Of a stretch of 64,000 nucleotides of DNA, positions 9,996 through 21,893 are shown in pieces (within the stretch, counting starts at the first letter, position 1; each line of letters begins with the position of its first letter). The stretch spans positions 1,654,486 through 1,718,485 of the forward strand of contig NZ_CP144373.1 of the NCBI RefSeq assembly GCF_040450955.1, written 5' to 3'. The position numbers and the translations under genes are program-made. The notes under the pieces were generated by a model that made no database searches, was not told where the DNA came from, and worked only from the letters and a program-made list of their open reading frames with translations. This stretch comes from Thermodesulfovibrio sp. 3907-1M. Lineage in GTDB: Bacteria > Nitrospirota > Thermodesulfovibrionia > Thermodesulfovibrionales > Thermodesulfovibrionaceae.

Positions 9996-12900
9996 GCATA
10001 TACCTCTGCTTCTTTTAATTCTAAAGAAATTACTGTTGATACTCCTTCCTCCTGCATTGTAACACCATATATGTAATCGGCAATTTCCATCATGAGCTTA
10101 TTGTGAGTTATGATGAGAAATTGCGTATCCTTGCTTAGCTCTTTTATCAGTTTTCTCAGTCTCAGCGTATTTATATCATCAAGGGGAGCATCAACTTCAT
10201 CAAGTATACATACAGGAGATGAACGGATGCTCAAGCAAGCAAAGATGAATGCTATGGCAGTAAGTGTCTTTCTCCCCGCCTGAAAGGAGATTTATGTTTC
10301 CTGCTTTTTTGCCAGGTGGTTGAATCTGCATTTCTATCTCTGACTCAAGAATGTTATTTTCATCAGTAAGAAAAATTTCAGCTTTTCCTCCTTCAAAAAG
10401 TTCATTGAAAAGGCTATTAAATCTTTCTTTTAAAAGATTGAATGTTTCTCTTAGTTTCTTTTTCGTGAGTGAGTTAATTTTTTTTATTGCTTCCTGTAAT
10501 TCTTCTATGGATTTTACAATATCCTGTTTCTGAGCTATTAAAAAGTTATATCTCTCTTTAACATCTTCATATTCCTTCAAGATTTCTACATCAACAGCTC
10601 CGATTTCTTTGAGCTGATTTTTAAGCTGTGTTATACGAGATTTAAATGTTTCCGTTTCCTGAGCTGGCTCAATCTCTTCTTTAATTATGTCAATGCCGTA
10701 TATGCTATAAATCTCATTCCATAGATTTTCAAGCTTTACTTTTTTTTCACCTTCAATGGTTTTTTTCTCTCCGAGTTCTGCTGTGATGTTGTGTAGTTTT
10801 TCGTTTATGCTCTGATAATTTTTTTCCAGTTCTATTAAATATTCTTTTTCATTCTGCAGTTCTTTATAAAGTTTTTCTATTTGCTCTTTCAGATTGAATG
10901 TTTCAAGAGTAAGCATTTCAATTGTTTTTAATATCTCTGTTTTTTCTTTTTCAATCTGAGATAATCTTTTCAGACTTTGCTCAATCTCTTCTTCATTTTT
11001 CTGTTGTTTCATTGTAAGTTTCTTAATTTCTTCATTTAGCCTGTTTATTTCCTGCTTTTTGTTATTGTATCTTTCCTTTAATGTGGAAAGGATAATTTTT
11101 TTGCTGGAAAGCTCTTCTTTCTGGCTCTCGTTCGCTTGGGATATCTCTTTTTGTTTATTTTTCAATTCTTCAATCGTCCTTTCTAAAGCTTCAATTTCCA
11201 TAGAAAGTTGCTCAATTTCAGAGCGGGTTTTTTCCATAACTTTTGTGTTATGAGATATTTCATTTTGTAGAGCTTTTTCTTCATTTTCCATGTATTTTGT
11301 TCTTTGCTTTGTCTGTTCCATTTCCCTGTGAAGACTTTTATTTTTTTCCTCAGCCTTGAAAATCTCTTTTTGTATTTGAGAAATCTGCAGTCTTTTACTT
11401 TCTATTTCTCTTTTAAGCTCCTGTTTTGTAGCTTGCATTTTTTCAATTTCATGCTGTAAGTATTCAATTTCCTCTGATATTTCAGACTTTTCCTTATTTA
11501 AATCTTCAAGCATTCTTTTCTTTTTAAGAAGATTTGAAGTTTTGCCTGTTTTTATAAATCCATCTGGAAAAAACACTTCACCTTTTCTGGTCACAAAGCA
11601 GCAATTGGGAATTTCTTTTTTTATTTCCATTGCCTCTTTGAGATTGTTTACAATGTAAACATTATCAAAAATTTTTTCATTAATCCCTGATTCTTTTATT
11701 CTTATGTAGCTTTTAATTTTTTTATCACTATGAGTCTCATCTTTTTGGTAAGCAGAACTTAATTCTGTATTTTTTAAAAAGAACCAGCCCTTATTTTTAA
11801 AATCTTTAATTGTTTCAATGTCTTGTATTACTGAGGCTTTGAGTCTTTCTTCCAGGACAGCTTCAATTAATTCCTCAACTTCAGGGCTTACATCAATGCA
11901 TTCAAAAAAGAGTTTGTGGTTTTTGTCCTCCTGCCATATTTCTGATAAAAGGGCTTCAATTTTTCCGTTTATTACTGCTTCTTGTTTCTTTTTTTCAATT
12001 ATTAGCTGAGTTTTTGTTTCCAGCTGGTTTTCTAACTCATAGAGTTGATTTTGAATAGCTTTGTTTTTGTTGTTTTCTAACTGCAGGCTTTCTTTTAAGT
12101 TTTTTATGTTTTTCTGCATCTTTTGAATTTCTGTTTCCATCTGATTTATCCTTTGTATTGTTTCTTTTTTTCGTATATAAAGAGTGTTTAACCTGTTTTG
12201 AGCATTTTCACTGGATTTATTTATGGATTGGTAATAATTTTTCTTGTTTACCAATTCAGTGGTAAGATTAAAAAGAATTTTTCTCTGCTTTTCAATCTCC
12301 TTTTCAATCTCATTTATTTCTTTGTAAAAGTTCATTAGTTCCTGTTCTTTTTGAATGATTTCTTTTTGGAGATTGGCAATATTTTCCTCAATTTCTCCAT
12401 ATTCAATGCAAGCAGATTTTAAATCATTCTGAGATTTTTCTATTTCTCTTTTTAAAGCAGAGTTTTCTTCATGAAGTTTATTTATCAATTCTCGTTTACT
12501 TTTTTCTTCCTGAATCATGAGGGTCTGTTGATTTTCTGCCTTTGTCTTTTCTATCTCTTTTTGCTTTAGTTCTTTCTCCCTTTCCTGTATGAGATTTTCA
12601 GTATAGGAGATTTTTATCTTCTGCTCGTTAATCTTTTTTATAATTTTTTCGTTTTTTTCTTTTGATTCTAACTGTGTATTTTCAAGAATTTGAATATCTT
12701 CGCGAAGTTTTTCAATTTCTTTAAGGAGATTTAAGCTTTCAGCCTTAGAGACCTTTAATTCCAGATTTTTTAATTCTTCCATGGTTTTTTTATACTTTTC
12801 AGCTTTTTTAGCCTGTCTCTCAAGTAAAGAGTACTGTTTTTTTAGCTCGCTAATGATGTCCTCTATTCTCTGAAGATTCTCCTGTGCTGATTGAAGCTTT

Positions 12901-13442
12901 CCTTCAGATTCGTTTTTTTTCAGTTTATACAATGAAATTCCAGCACATTCTTCAAGAAGAGCTTTCCTATGTGAAGGTTTTGATAAGATCTCATTGATTT
13001 TAATCTGGTCAATTATTGAGTAAGTTCTTACATCAACTCCTTCTGAAAGGAATATCTCTTTTATGTCTTTAAGTCTTGCCTGTTTACCATTGATGATAAA
13101 GTAGGATTCTCCTGTTTTGTAAAACCTTCTCTTTATTTCGGTTAATTCTGCCTCTGGTTGCCCTCCATTTTCTGGTTCTTTTAGAGATTTTAATAGGATG
13201 GTTACTTCAGCAATGCCCTTTTCTTTTTTTGATTGAGATCCCTGGAATATGACTTCTTCCATTTTTTCACCACGAAGAATTCTGGGATTATGCTCGCCAA
13301 GGACCCATCTGAAGGCATCAACAATATTGCTTTTTCCTGCTCCATTTGGTCCAACAAAGCAGGTTATACCTTCATTGAGCTCTATTCTGGTTTTTTCAGG
13401 AAAAGATTTAAATCCGTTAAGTTCTATCCATCTAATTCGCAT
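9992..13442 (-). CDS. smc: Chromosome segregation ATPase SMC (one frameshift)
   Basis: A repaired length of about 1150 residues, normal for bacterial SMC. The N-terminal head has Walker [21 protein letters not shown]. Two very long coiled-coil arms flank a central hinge, including GWFFLKN and [17 protein letters not shown]. The C-terminal head has the signature LLSGGEK and Walker [13 protein letters not shown], then a D-loop and the switch IITHNK. The frame breaks near 10262-10275, just after LLSGGEK, by one extra base. SMC condenses and orients chromosomes with ScpA and ScpB, which are not in this window. Confidence 0.93.
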
Positions 13443-13531
13443 TAAAATATTTTAGCTTATTTTGCATTTAAAAGCTTTAATGTAAACATAAAATTTTTTT
13501 ATTTGACCAAAAAAGTGCAACTATTTTACTG

Positions 13532-13560
13532 TTGATAGACACTAAAATTTGTGGTATAAT
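13532..13560 (+). promoter_or_regulatory. Sigma-70-type promoter of the dsrAB operon
   Basis: TTGATA (13532-13537), a 17-bp spacer and TATAAT (13555-13560). This is the best consensus match in the window. The predicted start is near 13567, giving a leader of about 23 nt that holds the dsrA ribosome-binding site AGGAGG. Confidence 0.82.
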
Positions 13561-13589
13561 TTTAAAAAATCTTAAAGCAGGAGGAAACT

Positions 13590-14800
13590 ATGACAAAGAA
13601 GTATGACACACCTTTATTGGATGAACTTGAAAAAGGTCCTTTCCCGAGCTTTGTTACGGAAATCAAGAAAGCAGCTGCTAAAAATCCAATGGCCGCTGAT
13701 GAGCTTGGTCAGTTAGAAAAAAGTCATGAAGGACAAAGTAACTTACTGGAAGCACGGTGGAATCGTTGGCGTAAGAGGTTACGGAGGTGGAGTTATCGGA
13801 AGATACTCCCAGTTAGCTGATCAGTTCCCTGGTGTTGCTCACTTCCACACAGTCCGTGTTAATCAAACCTCTGGATTATTTTATACCTCAGAAACTATCA
13901 AATTTATTTGTGATCTTTGGGACAAGTATGGAAGTGGATTAACCAACTTTCATGGTTCAACAGGTGATATGGTATTGCTTGGCACAACAACTGACAACCT
14001 TGAGCCGATAGCTACTATTTTAAGCATGAATGGTTTTGACCTTGGTGGTTCTGGTTCTGCAATGAGAACACCAAGCTGCTGTGTTGGTCCAGCAAGATGT
14101 GAGTGGTCAATGATTGATACACTTGATATCACTTATGATCTTAACTCAAGAATTCCAGGATGAGCTTCATAGACCACAGTTCCCATACAAGTTCAAAATT
14201 AAAACAGTTGGATGTCCAGTTGATTGCAATGCAGCTATTGCCCGTGCAGACCTTTCTATAATCGGAACATGGAAAGGACCTATAGCAATTGATCAGGACA
14301 AAGTCAGAGAGTATGCAAAGAAAGGCATGAATATTCAGGAAGAAATAGTTAATTTCTGTCCTGGAAAATGCATAACATGGGATGGAAACAATCTTTCAAT
14401 AAACAACAGTGATTGTTTACGTTGCATGCACTGTATCACAAGACTTAAAGGAGCTTTAAAGCCTACACCACCTTTTGGTGCAACTCTTCTCATAGGTGCA
14501 AAGGCACCATTCGTTATAGGTGCAACTCTTTCATGGGTAATCGTACCATTTATGGAAATGAAGCCACCATATGAAGAAATAAAGAATCTTATTAGAAATA
14601 TGTGGGATTGGTGGAACGAATATGGAAAGAACAGAGAAAGAATTGGAGAGCTTATTATTCGCCGCGGAATGAGAGAGTTCCTTGAAGTATGTGGACTTGA
14701 ACCAACACCTGAAATGGTTAGAGAGCCAAGAAATGATCCATTCTGGTTCTGGAAAGAAGAAGACTTAGAGAAAAAACCATGGGAAGAATTCTTAAAATAA
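13590..14800 (+). CDS. dsrA: Dissimilatory sulfite reductase alpha subunit (two frameshifts)
   Basis: DsrA pairs with DsrB as a cytoplasmic siroheme enzyme that reduces sulfite in sulfate respiration. The sequence has [51 protein letters not shown] (cluster-binding cysteines), [17 protein letters not shown], and a ferredoxin-like segment CPGKCI plus CLRCMHC. The frame is broken by one extra A near 13720-13728 and one extra A near 14144-14146. Repaired length is about 403 residues, normal for DsrA. Both breaks are in an indispensable enzyme, so sequencing error is likely. The start follows AGGAGG. Confidence 0.94.
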
Positions 14801-14827
14801 CTAACTAAATAAAAGGAGGTAAGAATT

Positions 14828-15928
14828 ATGCCTTATGTAATTCCCGATGTAGTAGATGTAAAACAGAGGAAAACAGATATAGGACCACCTCATTACAAAA
14901 ACTTTTTACCCCCAGTAATCCAGAAAAACTATGGAGACTGGAAAACCCATGAAATATTAAGCCCTGGCTTAATGGTTCATATAGCTAATTCTGGTGATAA
15001 AATCTGGACGGTAAGAGTAGCATCTCCAAGACTTCTGAGCACTGATACATTGAGAGAGATTGCTGAACTTGCTGAGAAGTATTGTGATGGCTATTTAAGA
15101 TTTACAACGAGAAACAACATAGAGTTTCTTGTATCCGATGAAAGCAAAGTTAAACCTTTAATGGATGAACTTACAGCTAAGAAATACATGATTGGCGGAA
15201 TCGGCTCAAGAGTTAGCAATATTGTTCATACACAGGGTTGGATTCACTGTCATTCAGCTGCAGTAGATGCTTCTGCTTTAGTTAAATGTATAATGGATGA
15301 ATTTGCTGATTATTTTACCACAAAAGAAACTCCTAATAAGGTTAGATTTGCAGTTGCCTGTTGCACAAACATGTGTGGTGCAGTTCACTGCTCAGATATA
15401 GCATTTGTGGGAATTCATAGAAAGATTCCAAGAATTGACCATGATAACTTTAAAAACCTCTGCGAGCTTCCTACAACAATGGCTGCATGCCCAACAGCAG
15501 CAATAACACCTGATCCAGCAAAGAAATCAGTAAAAATCAATGCTGATAAATGCATGTACTGTGGTAACTGCTTCTCAGTCTGTCCTGCACTTCCCATTGC
15601 AGACCCTGAGAATGATGGTGTTGCAATAGTGGTAGGTGGAAAGGTTGGTAATTTGAGAAAACCACCAATGTTTTCAAAGCTTGCGGTTGCATATCTACCA
15701 AATAATCCACCAAGATGGCCAGAAGTTGTAAAGGCAACGAGGAAGATTTTTGATGCTTATGTTGCTGGTGCAAAGAAGCATGAGAGAGTGGGTGAATGGA
15801 TTGAAAGGATTGGCTGGGAGAAATTCTTCGCAGTCACTGGTTTACCATTCACATTCCAGCACATTGACGACTGGACATATGCATTCAAGACTTTTAGAAC
15901 TACAACACAATTTAAGTGGACAAAATAA
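14828..15928 (+). CDS. dsrB: Dissimilatory sulfite reductase beta subunit
   Basis: A 366-residue partner of DsrA. It has GSRVSNIVHTQGWIHCHSAA, the siroheme-[4Fe-4S] cysteines in FAVACCTNMCGAVHCSD, and a ferredoxin domain with CMYCGNCFSVCPALP. It ends FKTFRTTTQFKWTK. The frame is intact. It starts 27 bp after dsrA behind AAGGAGG. DsrB carries the functional siroheme site of the alpha2-beta2 enzyme. Its presence with dsrD points to a sulfate or sulfite reducer using the reductive pathway. Confidence 0.96.
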   Translation: MPYVIPDVVDVKQRKTDIGPPHYKNFLPPVIQKNYGDWKTHEILSPGLMVHIANSGDKIWTVRVASPRLLSTDTLREIAELAEKYCDGYLRFTTRNNIEFLVSDESKVKPLMDELTAKKYMIGGIGSRVSNIVHTQGWIHCHSAAVDASALVKCIMDEFADYFTTKETPNKVRFAVACCTNMCGAVHCSDIAFVGIHRKIPRIDHDNFKNLCELPTTMAACPTAAITPDPAKKSVKINADKCMYCGNCFSVCPALPIADPENDGVAIVVGGKVGNLRKPPMFSKLAVAYLPNNPPRWPEVVKATRKIFDAYVAGAKKHERVGEWIERIGWEKFFAVTGLPFTFQHIDDWTYAFKTFRTTTQFKWTK

Positions 15929-15930
15929 AT

Positions 15931-15965
15931 AAGAAGGAGGGGATTACCCTCCTTCTTAATTTTTT
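15931..15965 (+). terminator. Intrinsic terminator between dsrB and dsrD
   Basis: A perfect 11-bp stem (15931-15941 with 15947-15957), a 5-nt loop and then AATTTTTT. It follows the dsrB stop by 2 bp and precedes dsrD by 21 bp, so it should lower dsrD output relative to dsrAB or stabilise the dsrAB message. Confidence 0.85.
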
Positions 15966-15986
15966 ACGAAAGGAGTGTGATTTTAA

Positions 15987-16211
15987 ATGGAGAAAGAGGA
16001 ACTCAAAAAAGCAATATACCAACTAATCGAGCAGTCAGCCGGCAAGAAGAAATACAAGCAGGCAGATGTAATAAAGCATTTCAGACAGCAGGGTATTCCT
16101 GATGCAGAAACAAAAGCAGCAATAAGAGAGCTTATTGACTCAGGAGAGTTGATTTATACCTACTTTGGTGGAAGCTATATAGAACTTGGAGAAAAACGCA
16201 AAGGTGCTTAA
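15987..16211 (+). CDS. dsrD: DsrD, activator of dissimilatory sulfite reductase
   Basis: A 74-residue winged-helix protein: MEKEELKKAIYQLIEQ, then KKKYKQADVIKHFRQQG, AAIRELIDSGELIYTYFGGS and YIELGEK. Length and order match DsrD, which binds DsrAB and stimulates sulfite reduction. AAAGGAG precedes the ATG. It lies after dsrAB as usual, but a strong terminator separates it from dsrB. Confidence 0.93.
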   Translation: MEKEELKKAIYQLIEQSAGKKKYKQADVIKHFRQQGIPDAETKAAIRELIDSGELIYTYFGGSYIELGEKRKGA

Positions 16212-16224
16212 TCAACGAGGTTTT

Positions 16225-16254
16225 AAAGGAGGGTCTTCCCCTCCTTTTATTTTT
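16225..16254 (+). terminator. Intrinsic terminator after dsrD
   Basis: A 9-bp stem, aaaggaggg (16225-16233) with ccctccttt (16239-16247), followed by a T-rich run to 16254. It ends the dsr operon. The rest of the gap to 16478 shows no credible gene. Confidence 0.8.
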
Positions 16255-16475
16255 GATACTCTTCAAAAATTTACAAGCCTTTGAAAATCAAGAAATTGTA
16301 GCCTCTTTAATCTTCAATTATCTTCGCACTAAGGAGTAGACCCATCGGCTTGCTTAGGGATGACAGAAAAAAGTGGTTCTGGATAACCCTTTAAGGATTA
16401 GATTTTTCAGGCAACTTTCTTGCGAAGTTTACCTTGAGCATAGCTGAAGGACTCAGTGCTCCATGTCCTGATTTT

Positions 16476-16484
16476 TGATATAAT
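16476..16484 (+). promoter_or_regulatory. Extended -10 box placing the transcript start on the pncC ATG
   Basis: TGATATAAT, an extended -10 element, ends at 16484. Standard spacing puts the first transcribed base at 16491, the A of the pncC start codon. No ribosome-binding site is visible, so the mRNA may be leaderless. Confidence 0.55.
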
Positions 16485-16490
16485 TTATTT

Positions 16491-16961
16491 ATGAGTTCCT
16501 TGAATAAAATTGCTTCAGATATTGTCAGAAAGCTCAAAGAAAAACAAAAAACTTTTTCAACAGCAGAATCTTGCACAGGAGGTCTTATTGCATCATCAAT
16601 AACAGAGATTCCTGGTGCAAGCAAAGTTTTTCTCGGAGGAGTCGTTGTTTATGCAACTGAGATGAAAAAAAGGATTTTAAAAATTCCTGATGAAGTGTTT
16701 CACTACGGAGTTATTTCAGAAGAAATGGCAGAAGCAATGGCAAGAGCGATAAAATCAATCACTGTCTCAGACTATTCAATTTCCACAACAGGAAATCTCG
16801 GACCTGATACAATGGAGGAAAAGCCAAAGGGATTAATCTATATTGCTGTTTCAACACCAGAAAAGCTCTGTATTAAGGAACTTAATCTTACAGGTGATAG
16901 ACTATCAAATAAAATAAAAGCAACAGAAGAAGCATTAAAGTTGCTTGAAGAAATGTTATAA
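16491..16961 (+). CDS. pncC: Nicotinamide-nucleotide amidase (CinA C-terminal domain)
   Basis: A 156-residue stand-alone CinA C-terminal domain. It has the catalytic region STAESCTGGLIASSITEIPGAS, then VVVYATEMKKRIL, GVISEEMAEAMA, and TTGNLGPD with PKGLIYIAV. The enzyme hydrolyses NMN to nicotinic acid mononucleotide in pyridine-nucleotide salvage. The length fits the PncC form without the N-terminal molybdopterin-like domain. ATG 16491 has no ribosome-binding site but lies exactly at the predicted transcript start. Confidence 0.9.
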   Translation: MSSLNKIASDIVRKLKEKQKTFSTAESCTGGLIASSITEIPGASKVFLGGVVVYATEMKKRILKIPDEVFHYGVISEEMAEAMARAIKSITVSDYSISTTGNLGPDTMEEKPKGLIYIAVSTPEKLCIKELNLTGDRLSNKIKATEEALKLLEEML

Positions 16962-16968
16962 TTAAAAT

Positions 16969-17198
16969 ATGAAAATTAACGAGCTTATTTCAGAAAAAGA
17001 ACTCAAAGAAATTGTTTTAAATGAATACAGAAGAAAATATGAAAAAAAGTATGGAATGACATTTTTTGAAAAAGAAAATATCGTAGAAAAGAGAAATTTC
17101 TCATGGGATGTTGAAAAGGATGCAATGCAGTGGGAACATGCTATTGAGTCATTAAAAGTTCTTTCAGATAAAATTAAAAAGATTGAAGAACTAAATGA

Positions 17199-17202
<4 letters not shown>
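16969..17202 (+). CDS. Small unknown protein, charged helical
   Basis: A 77-residue protein not recognised by family. It is rich in Lys and Glu, mostly helical in character (ELKEIVLNEYRRKYEKKYG, then HAIESLKVLSDKIKKIEEL), with no membrane segment or cysteine. It starts 7 bp after pncC. A TATAAT at 16957-16962 would place a transcript start exactly on this ATG. Its stop overlaps the next small gene in an ATGA junction, which supports real translation of both. Confidence 0.6.
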
Positions 17203-19399
<2,197 letters not shown>

Positions 19400-19402
19400 G
19401 GC

Positions 19403-19843
19403 TTGTATAAACTCAGAATTATCTGTCCAGGAAGAACAAAAGCCAAGTTTATTAAAGATGGTATTAACCATTACACTAAACTCCTTACTCCCTATGCAAA
19501 GGTTGAACTCATTGAGCTTAAAGAAGGACACGGGAAAGCAGATAAAGTAATTGAAGAAGAATCAAAGCAGATTCTTAATTCAGTAAAGGGAAATTTTATC
19601 CTTCTTCATAGAGAAGGACAAAAGCTTGATTCTTTAGAATTTGCACGTTTAATAAAAGATAAAGCCACACATGAATTTGTCATAGGTGGAGTTTATGGAG
19701 TCAGTGAAGAAGTTATTAAGTCAGCTTACTTTAAACTTTCTCTTTCTTATTTAACCTTTACCCACGAAATCAGTAGACTCCTTCTTCTTGAACAGCTCTA
19801 CAGAGCAATGACGATCATTCATGGCAAGAGTTATCACTATTGA
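19403..19843 (+). CDS. rlmH: 23S rRNA (pseudouridine-1915-N3) methyltransferase RlmH
   Basis: A 146-residue SPOUT methyltransferase. It begins YKLRIICPGRTKAKFIKDG after a TTG start at 19403, 3 bp past ligA. It contains the SAM-binding knot: FVIGGVYGVSEEV, then the C-terminal LSYLTFTHEISRLLLLEQLYRA and IIHGKSYHY. The terminal H-x-Y is typical of the family. It methylates helix 69 of 23S rRNA in 70S ribosomes. Confidence 0.93.
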   Translation: MYKLRIICPGRTKAKFIKDGINHYTKLLTPYAKVELIELKEGHGKADKVIEEESKQILNSVKGNFILLHREGQKLDSLEFARLIKDKATHEFVIGGVYGVSEEVIKSAYFKLSLSYLTFTHEISRLLLLEQLYRAMTIIHGKSYHY

Positions 19844-19844
19844 G

Positions 19845-20234
19845 TTATTTGGCAGCTAAACCAAATATTGTGATGAGAATACTTACAAAGGTAAATCCTA
19901 TTCCTATAAACCATTGTATGAATGTTAATCTTTTTTCCATTGCTTCAAATCGTGCATTCATCTCCCGTTGTAGAGCTTCAAATCTTTTTTCCATTGCTTC
20001 AAATCGTGCATTCATCTCCCGTTGTAGAGCTTCAAATCTTTTTTCCATTGCTTCAAATCGTGCAGTTTCTATTTCCCTTAAAGCTTTTATTTCCTCTTCA
20101 ACCCTAATAACTCTCTCAATAATAGAGAGTTCCTTTGCTCTCTGCTCATTTTGACGAACAAAATCAGCTATTAACTCTCTTACCAGAGCTTCTACTTGCT
20201 GTTTTGATAGGAATTCTGTCTCTAACTCAGGCAT
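19845..20234 (-). CDS. Coiled-coil protein with C-terminal membrane anchor and internal repeats
   Basis: A 129-residue protein of unknown function. Residues 1-55 are a charged helix (KQQVEALVRELIADFVRQNEQ). Residues 56-101 hold an 18-residue repeat with core RFEAMEKRFEALQREMNA, present twice plus a partial third. The C-terminus is one membrane helix (FIQWFIGIGFTFVSILITIFG). The design suggests a tail-anchored coiled coil. The gene at 59735-60184 has a similar repeat-and-helix design. It is convergent with rlmH (stops about 1 bp apart). Confidence 0.75.
   Translation of the reverse strand: MPELETEFLSKQQVEALVRELIADFVRQNEQRAKELSIIERVIRVEEEIKALREIETARFEAMEKRFEALQREMNARFEAMEKRFEALQREMNARFEAMEKRLTFIQWFIGIGFTFVSILITIFGLAAK
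19930..20064. repeat. 54-bp tandem repeat, 2.5 copies, inside the coiled-coil gene
   Basis: Copies begin at 19930, 19984 and 20038, each starting cttttttccattgcttcaaa; the third stops matching after 27 bp. Copies one and two are identical by eye. The unit equals 18 codons and keeps the heptad-like coiled coil in frame, so copy number could vary without breaking the protein. Confidence 0.9.
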
Positions 20235-20240
20235 ACAAAA

Positions 20241-20426
20241 TTATAACTTATCTTCAGGTTCAATTGGAATAGCCTCTTCAATTAATAGAATAGGGATACC
20301 TTCTTTTATTGGATAATAGACAGAGCAGTTTTTACAGACAAGTCTTTCTTCGTCTTCTTCATAAACAAGATCCTCTTTGCATTTTGGACAGACTATTATC
20401 TCAAGCAATTCTTTATCAAGAGGCAT
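20241..20426 (-). CDS. Trm112/UPF0434-family zinc-ribbon protein
   Basis: A 61-residue protein: LLEIIVCPKCKEDL, then LVCKNCSVYYPIKEGIPILLIEEA. Two C-x-x-C pairs and the Y-P-I-x-x-G-I-P motif are those of the YcaR/Trm112-like family, whose eukaryotic relatives activate methyltransferases. The bacterial role is not settled. The start overlaps the end of gltX by 11 bp. Confidence 0.85.
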   Translation of the reverse strand: MPLDKELLEIIVCPKCKEDLVYEEDEERLVCKNCSVYYPIKEGIPILLIEEAIPIEPEDKL

Positions 20427-21813
20427 CCAGCAACCTCCTTAATCTTTTCAGAGTTTTTTCCTTGCCAACAATTTCAAGAACTTCGTATATTCCAGGGCTT
20501 ACAGTATTGCCTGTTATGGCTACTCTAACAGGCTGGGCTATCTGACCAAGTTTTAATCCTCTTTCATTAACGATATCCATAAATATTTTTTCTATTTTAT
20601 CCTGCGTAAAATCTTGCAGTTGAGATAGTTTTTCAGTAACTTCTTTAAGTATTGGCATGGTTTCAGAGTTTATGTATTTTTCCTTTGCCTTTGGATCAAT
20701 CTCAACATACTCAAGAAAATAATATCTCATTGCATGGGCAAGTTCCAGAAGTGTTCTACATCTTTCTTTAAGGGATCTTATAGCTTTGCATATCCATTTT
20801 AAATCAACAGTTTCGTCTTTTTTTATGTATCCTTCTTTAATTAAAAAAGGTTTTACAAGTTCAAAGAGTTTTTCTTCTGAAGTTAATTTCATGTATTCAC
20901 TGTTTAACCAGAGAAGTTTTTCAGAATCAAAAACAGCATTTGCCTTTCCTACCTGATCTAAGTTAAAATATTTTATTAATTCTTCTCTGGTAAAAATCTC
21001 CTGATCTCCATGAGACCAGCCAAGTCGGGCAAGAAAGTTTACAACTGCATCTGCAAGATATCCTTCATCTCGGTAAGCAAGCACACTGGTAGCACCATGC
21101 CTCTTACTTAAACGAGTTCTGTCTTTTCCAAGAATCATAGGAATATGGGCAAACTCTGGAGGATTGATTCCAAGAGCATGATAAATATGAATCTGTTTCG
21201 GTGTGTTATTAAGATGATCCTCTCCTCTTATTACATGAGTTATTCTCATTTCATAATCGTCAACAACAACGCAGAAATTGTATGTTGGAGTTCCATCACT
21301 TCTAAGTATTACAAGGTCTTCAATCTCACTGTTCTTAAATGTAACAGGACCTTTTACAAGGTCATTAACTACTGTTTCACCTTCAAGAGGCATTTTAAAA
21401 CGAATTGCAAAGGGTTTATTGAGGTATTCTTTAATTTCTCTACAGCGCCTGTCATATCTTGGCGGTTTTCCTTCTTTCATAGCTTTTTGTCTACGATCTT
21501 CAAGCTCCTCTGGAGTACAGTAGCAACGATAGGCTTTCCCTTCTTCAAGAAGTTTATGGGCATAGGCTTTGTAAATTTCTATTCTATCAGTCTGCCTGAA
21601 AGGACCTTCATCCCAGTTGAGTCCCAACCATTTCAATGCCTCTATAATTGATTCAATATACTCCTCTGTGGAACGGGACCTGTCAGTGTCTTCAATCCTT
21701 AAGATAAAAATTCCATTATGATGCCTTGCAAAAAGCCAGTTAAAAAGAGCTGTTCTTGCTCCTCCAATATGTAGATGTCCTGTTGGAGAAGGTGCAAATC
21801 TAACCCTTACCAT
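20416..21813 (-). CDS. gltX: Glutamyl-tRNA synthetase
   Basis: A 465-residue class I aminoacyl-tRNA synthetase. The HIGH-type motif appears as GHLHIGGARTALFNWLFAR and the KMSKS-type motif as RLSKRHGATSV. The zinc-ribbon-like region has YRCYCTPEELEDRR, and the C-terminal anticodon-binding domain ends with LGQIAQPVRVAITGNTVSPG. It charges tRNA-Glu, and in organisms lacking GlnRS also tRNA-Gln; discrimination cannot be judged here. GGAGGAT precedes the ATG. Confidence 0.96.
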   Translation of the reverse strand: MVRVRFAPSPTGHLHIGGARTALFNWLFARHHNGIFILRIEDTDRSRSTEEYIESIIEALKWLGLNWDEGPFRQTDRIEIYKAYAHKLLEEGKAYRCYCTPEELEDRRQKAMKEGKPPRYDRRCREIKEYLNKPFAIRFKMPLEGETVVNDLVKGPVTFKNSEIEDLVILRSDGTPTYNFCVVVDDYEMRITHVIRGEDHLNNTPKQIHIYHALGINPPEFAHIPMILGKDRTRLSKRHGATSVLAYRDEGYLADAVVNFLARLGWSHGDQEIFTREELIKYFNLDQVGKANAVFDSEKLLWLNSEYMKLTSEEKLFELVKPFLIKEGYIKKDETVDLKWICKAIRSLKERCRTLLELAHAMRYYFLEYVEIDPKAKEKYINSETMPILKEVTEKLSQLQDFTQDKIEKIFMDIVNERGLKLGQIAQPVRVAITGNTVSPGIYEVLEIVGKEKTLKRLRRLLDAS

Positions 21814-21858
21814 CTATCCTCCTTTACTAACGCTGATATTAATAAATTAGTATACACT

Positions 21859-21887
21859 TTGGCACGATTTTTATGCTATGCTATATT
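21859..21887 (+). promoter_or_regulatory. Promoter placing the transcript start on the pilB ATG
   Basis: TTGGCA (21859-21864), a 17-bp spacer and TATATT (21882-21887). The predicted first base is 21894, the A of an in-frame ATG, which would make a leaderless message. Confidence 0.6.
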
Positions 21888-21893
21888 AGCATT

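Noticed and set aside
1203-14163. Programmed frameshifting in ffh, nik genes, smc and dsrA
   Set aside because: Nine sites in unrelated genes without slippery motifs plus stimulatory structures, all in one segment, point to sequencing error.
19840-20154. 104-residue plus-strand frame with repeated L-F-S-I-A-S-N-R peptide
   Set aside because: It is the antisense of the coiled-coil gene repeats; the minus-strand protein has a better structure and start.
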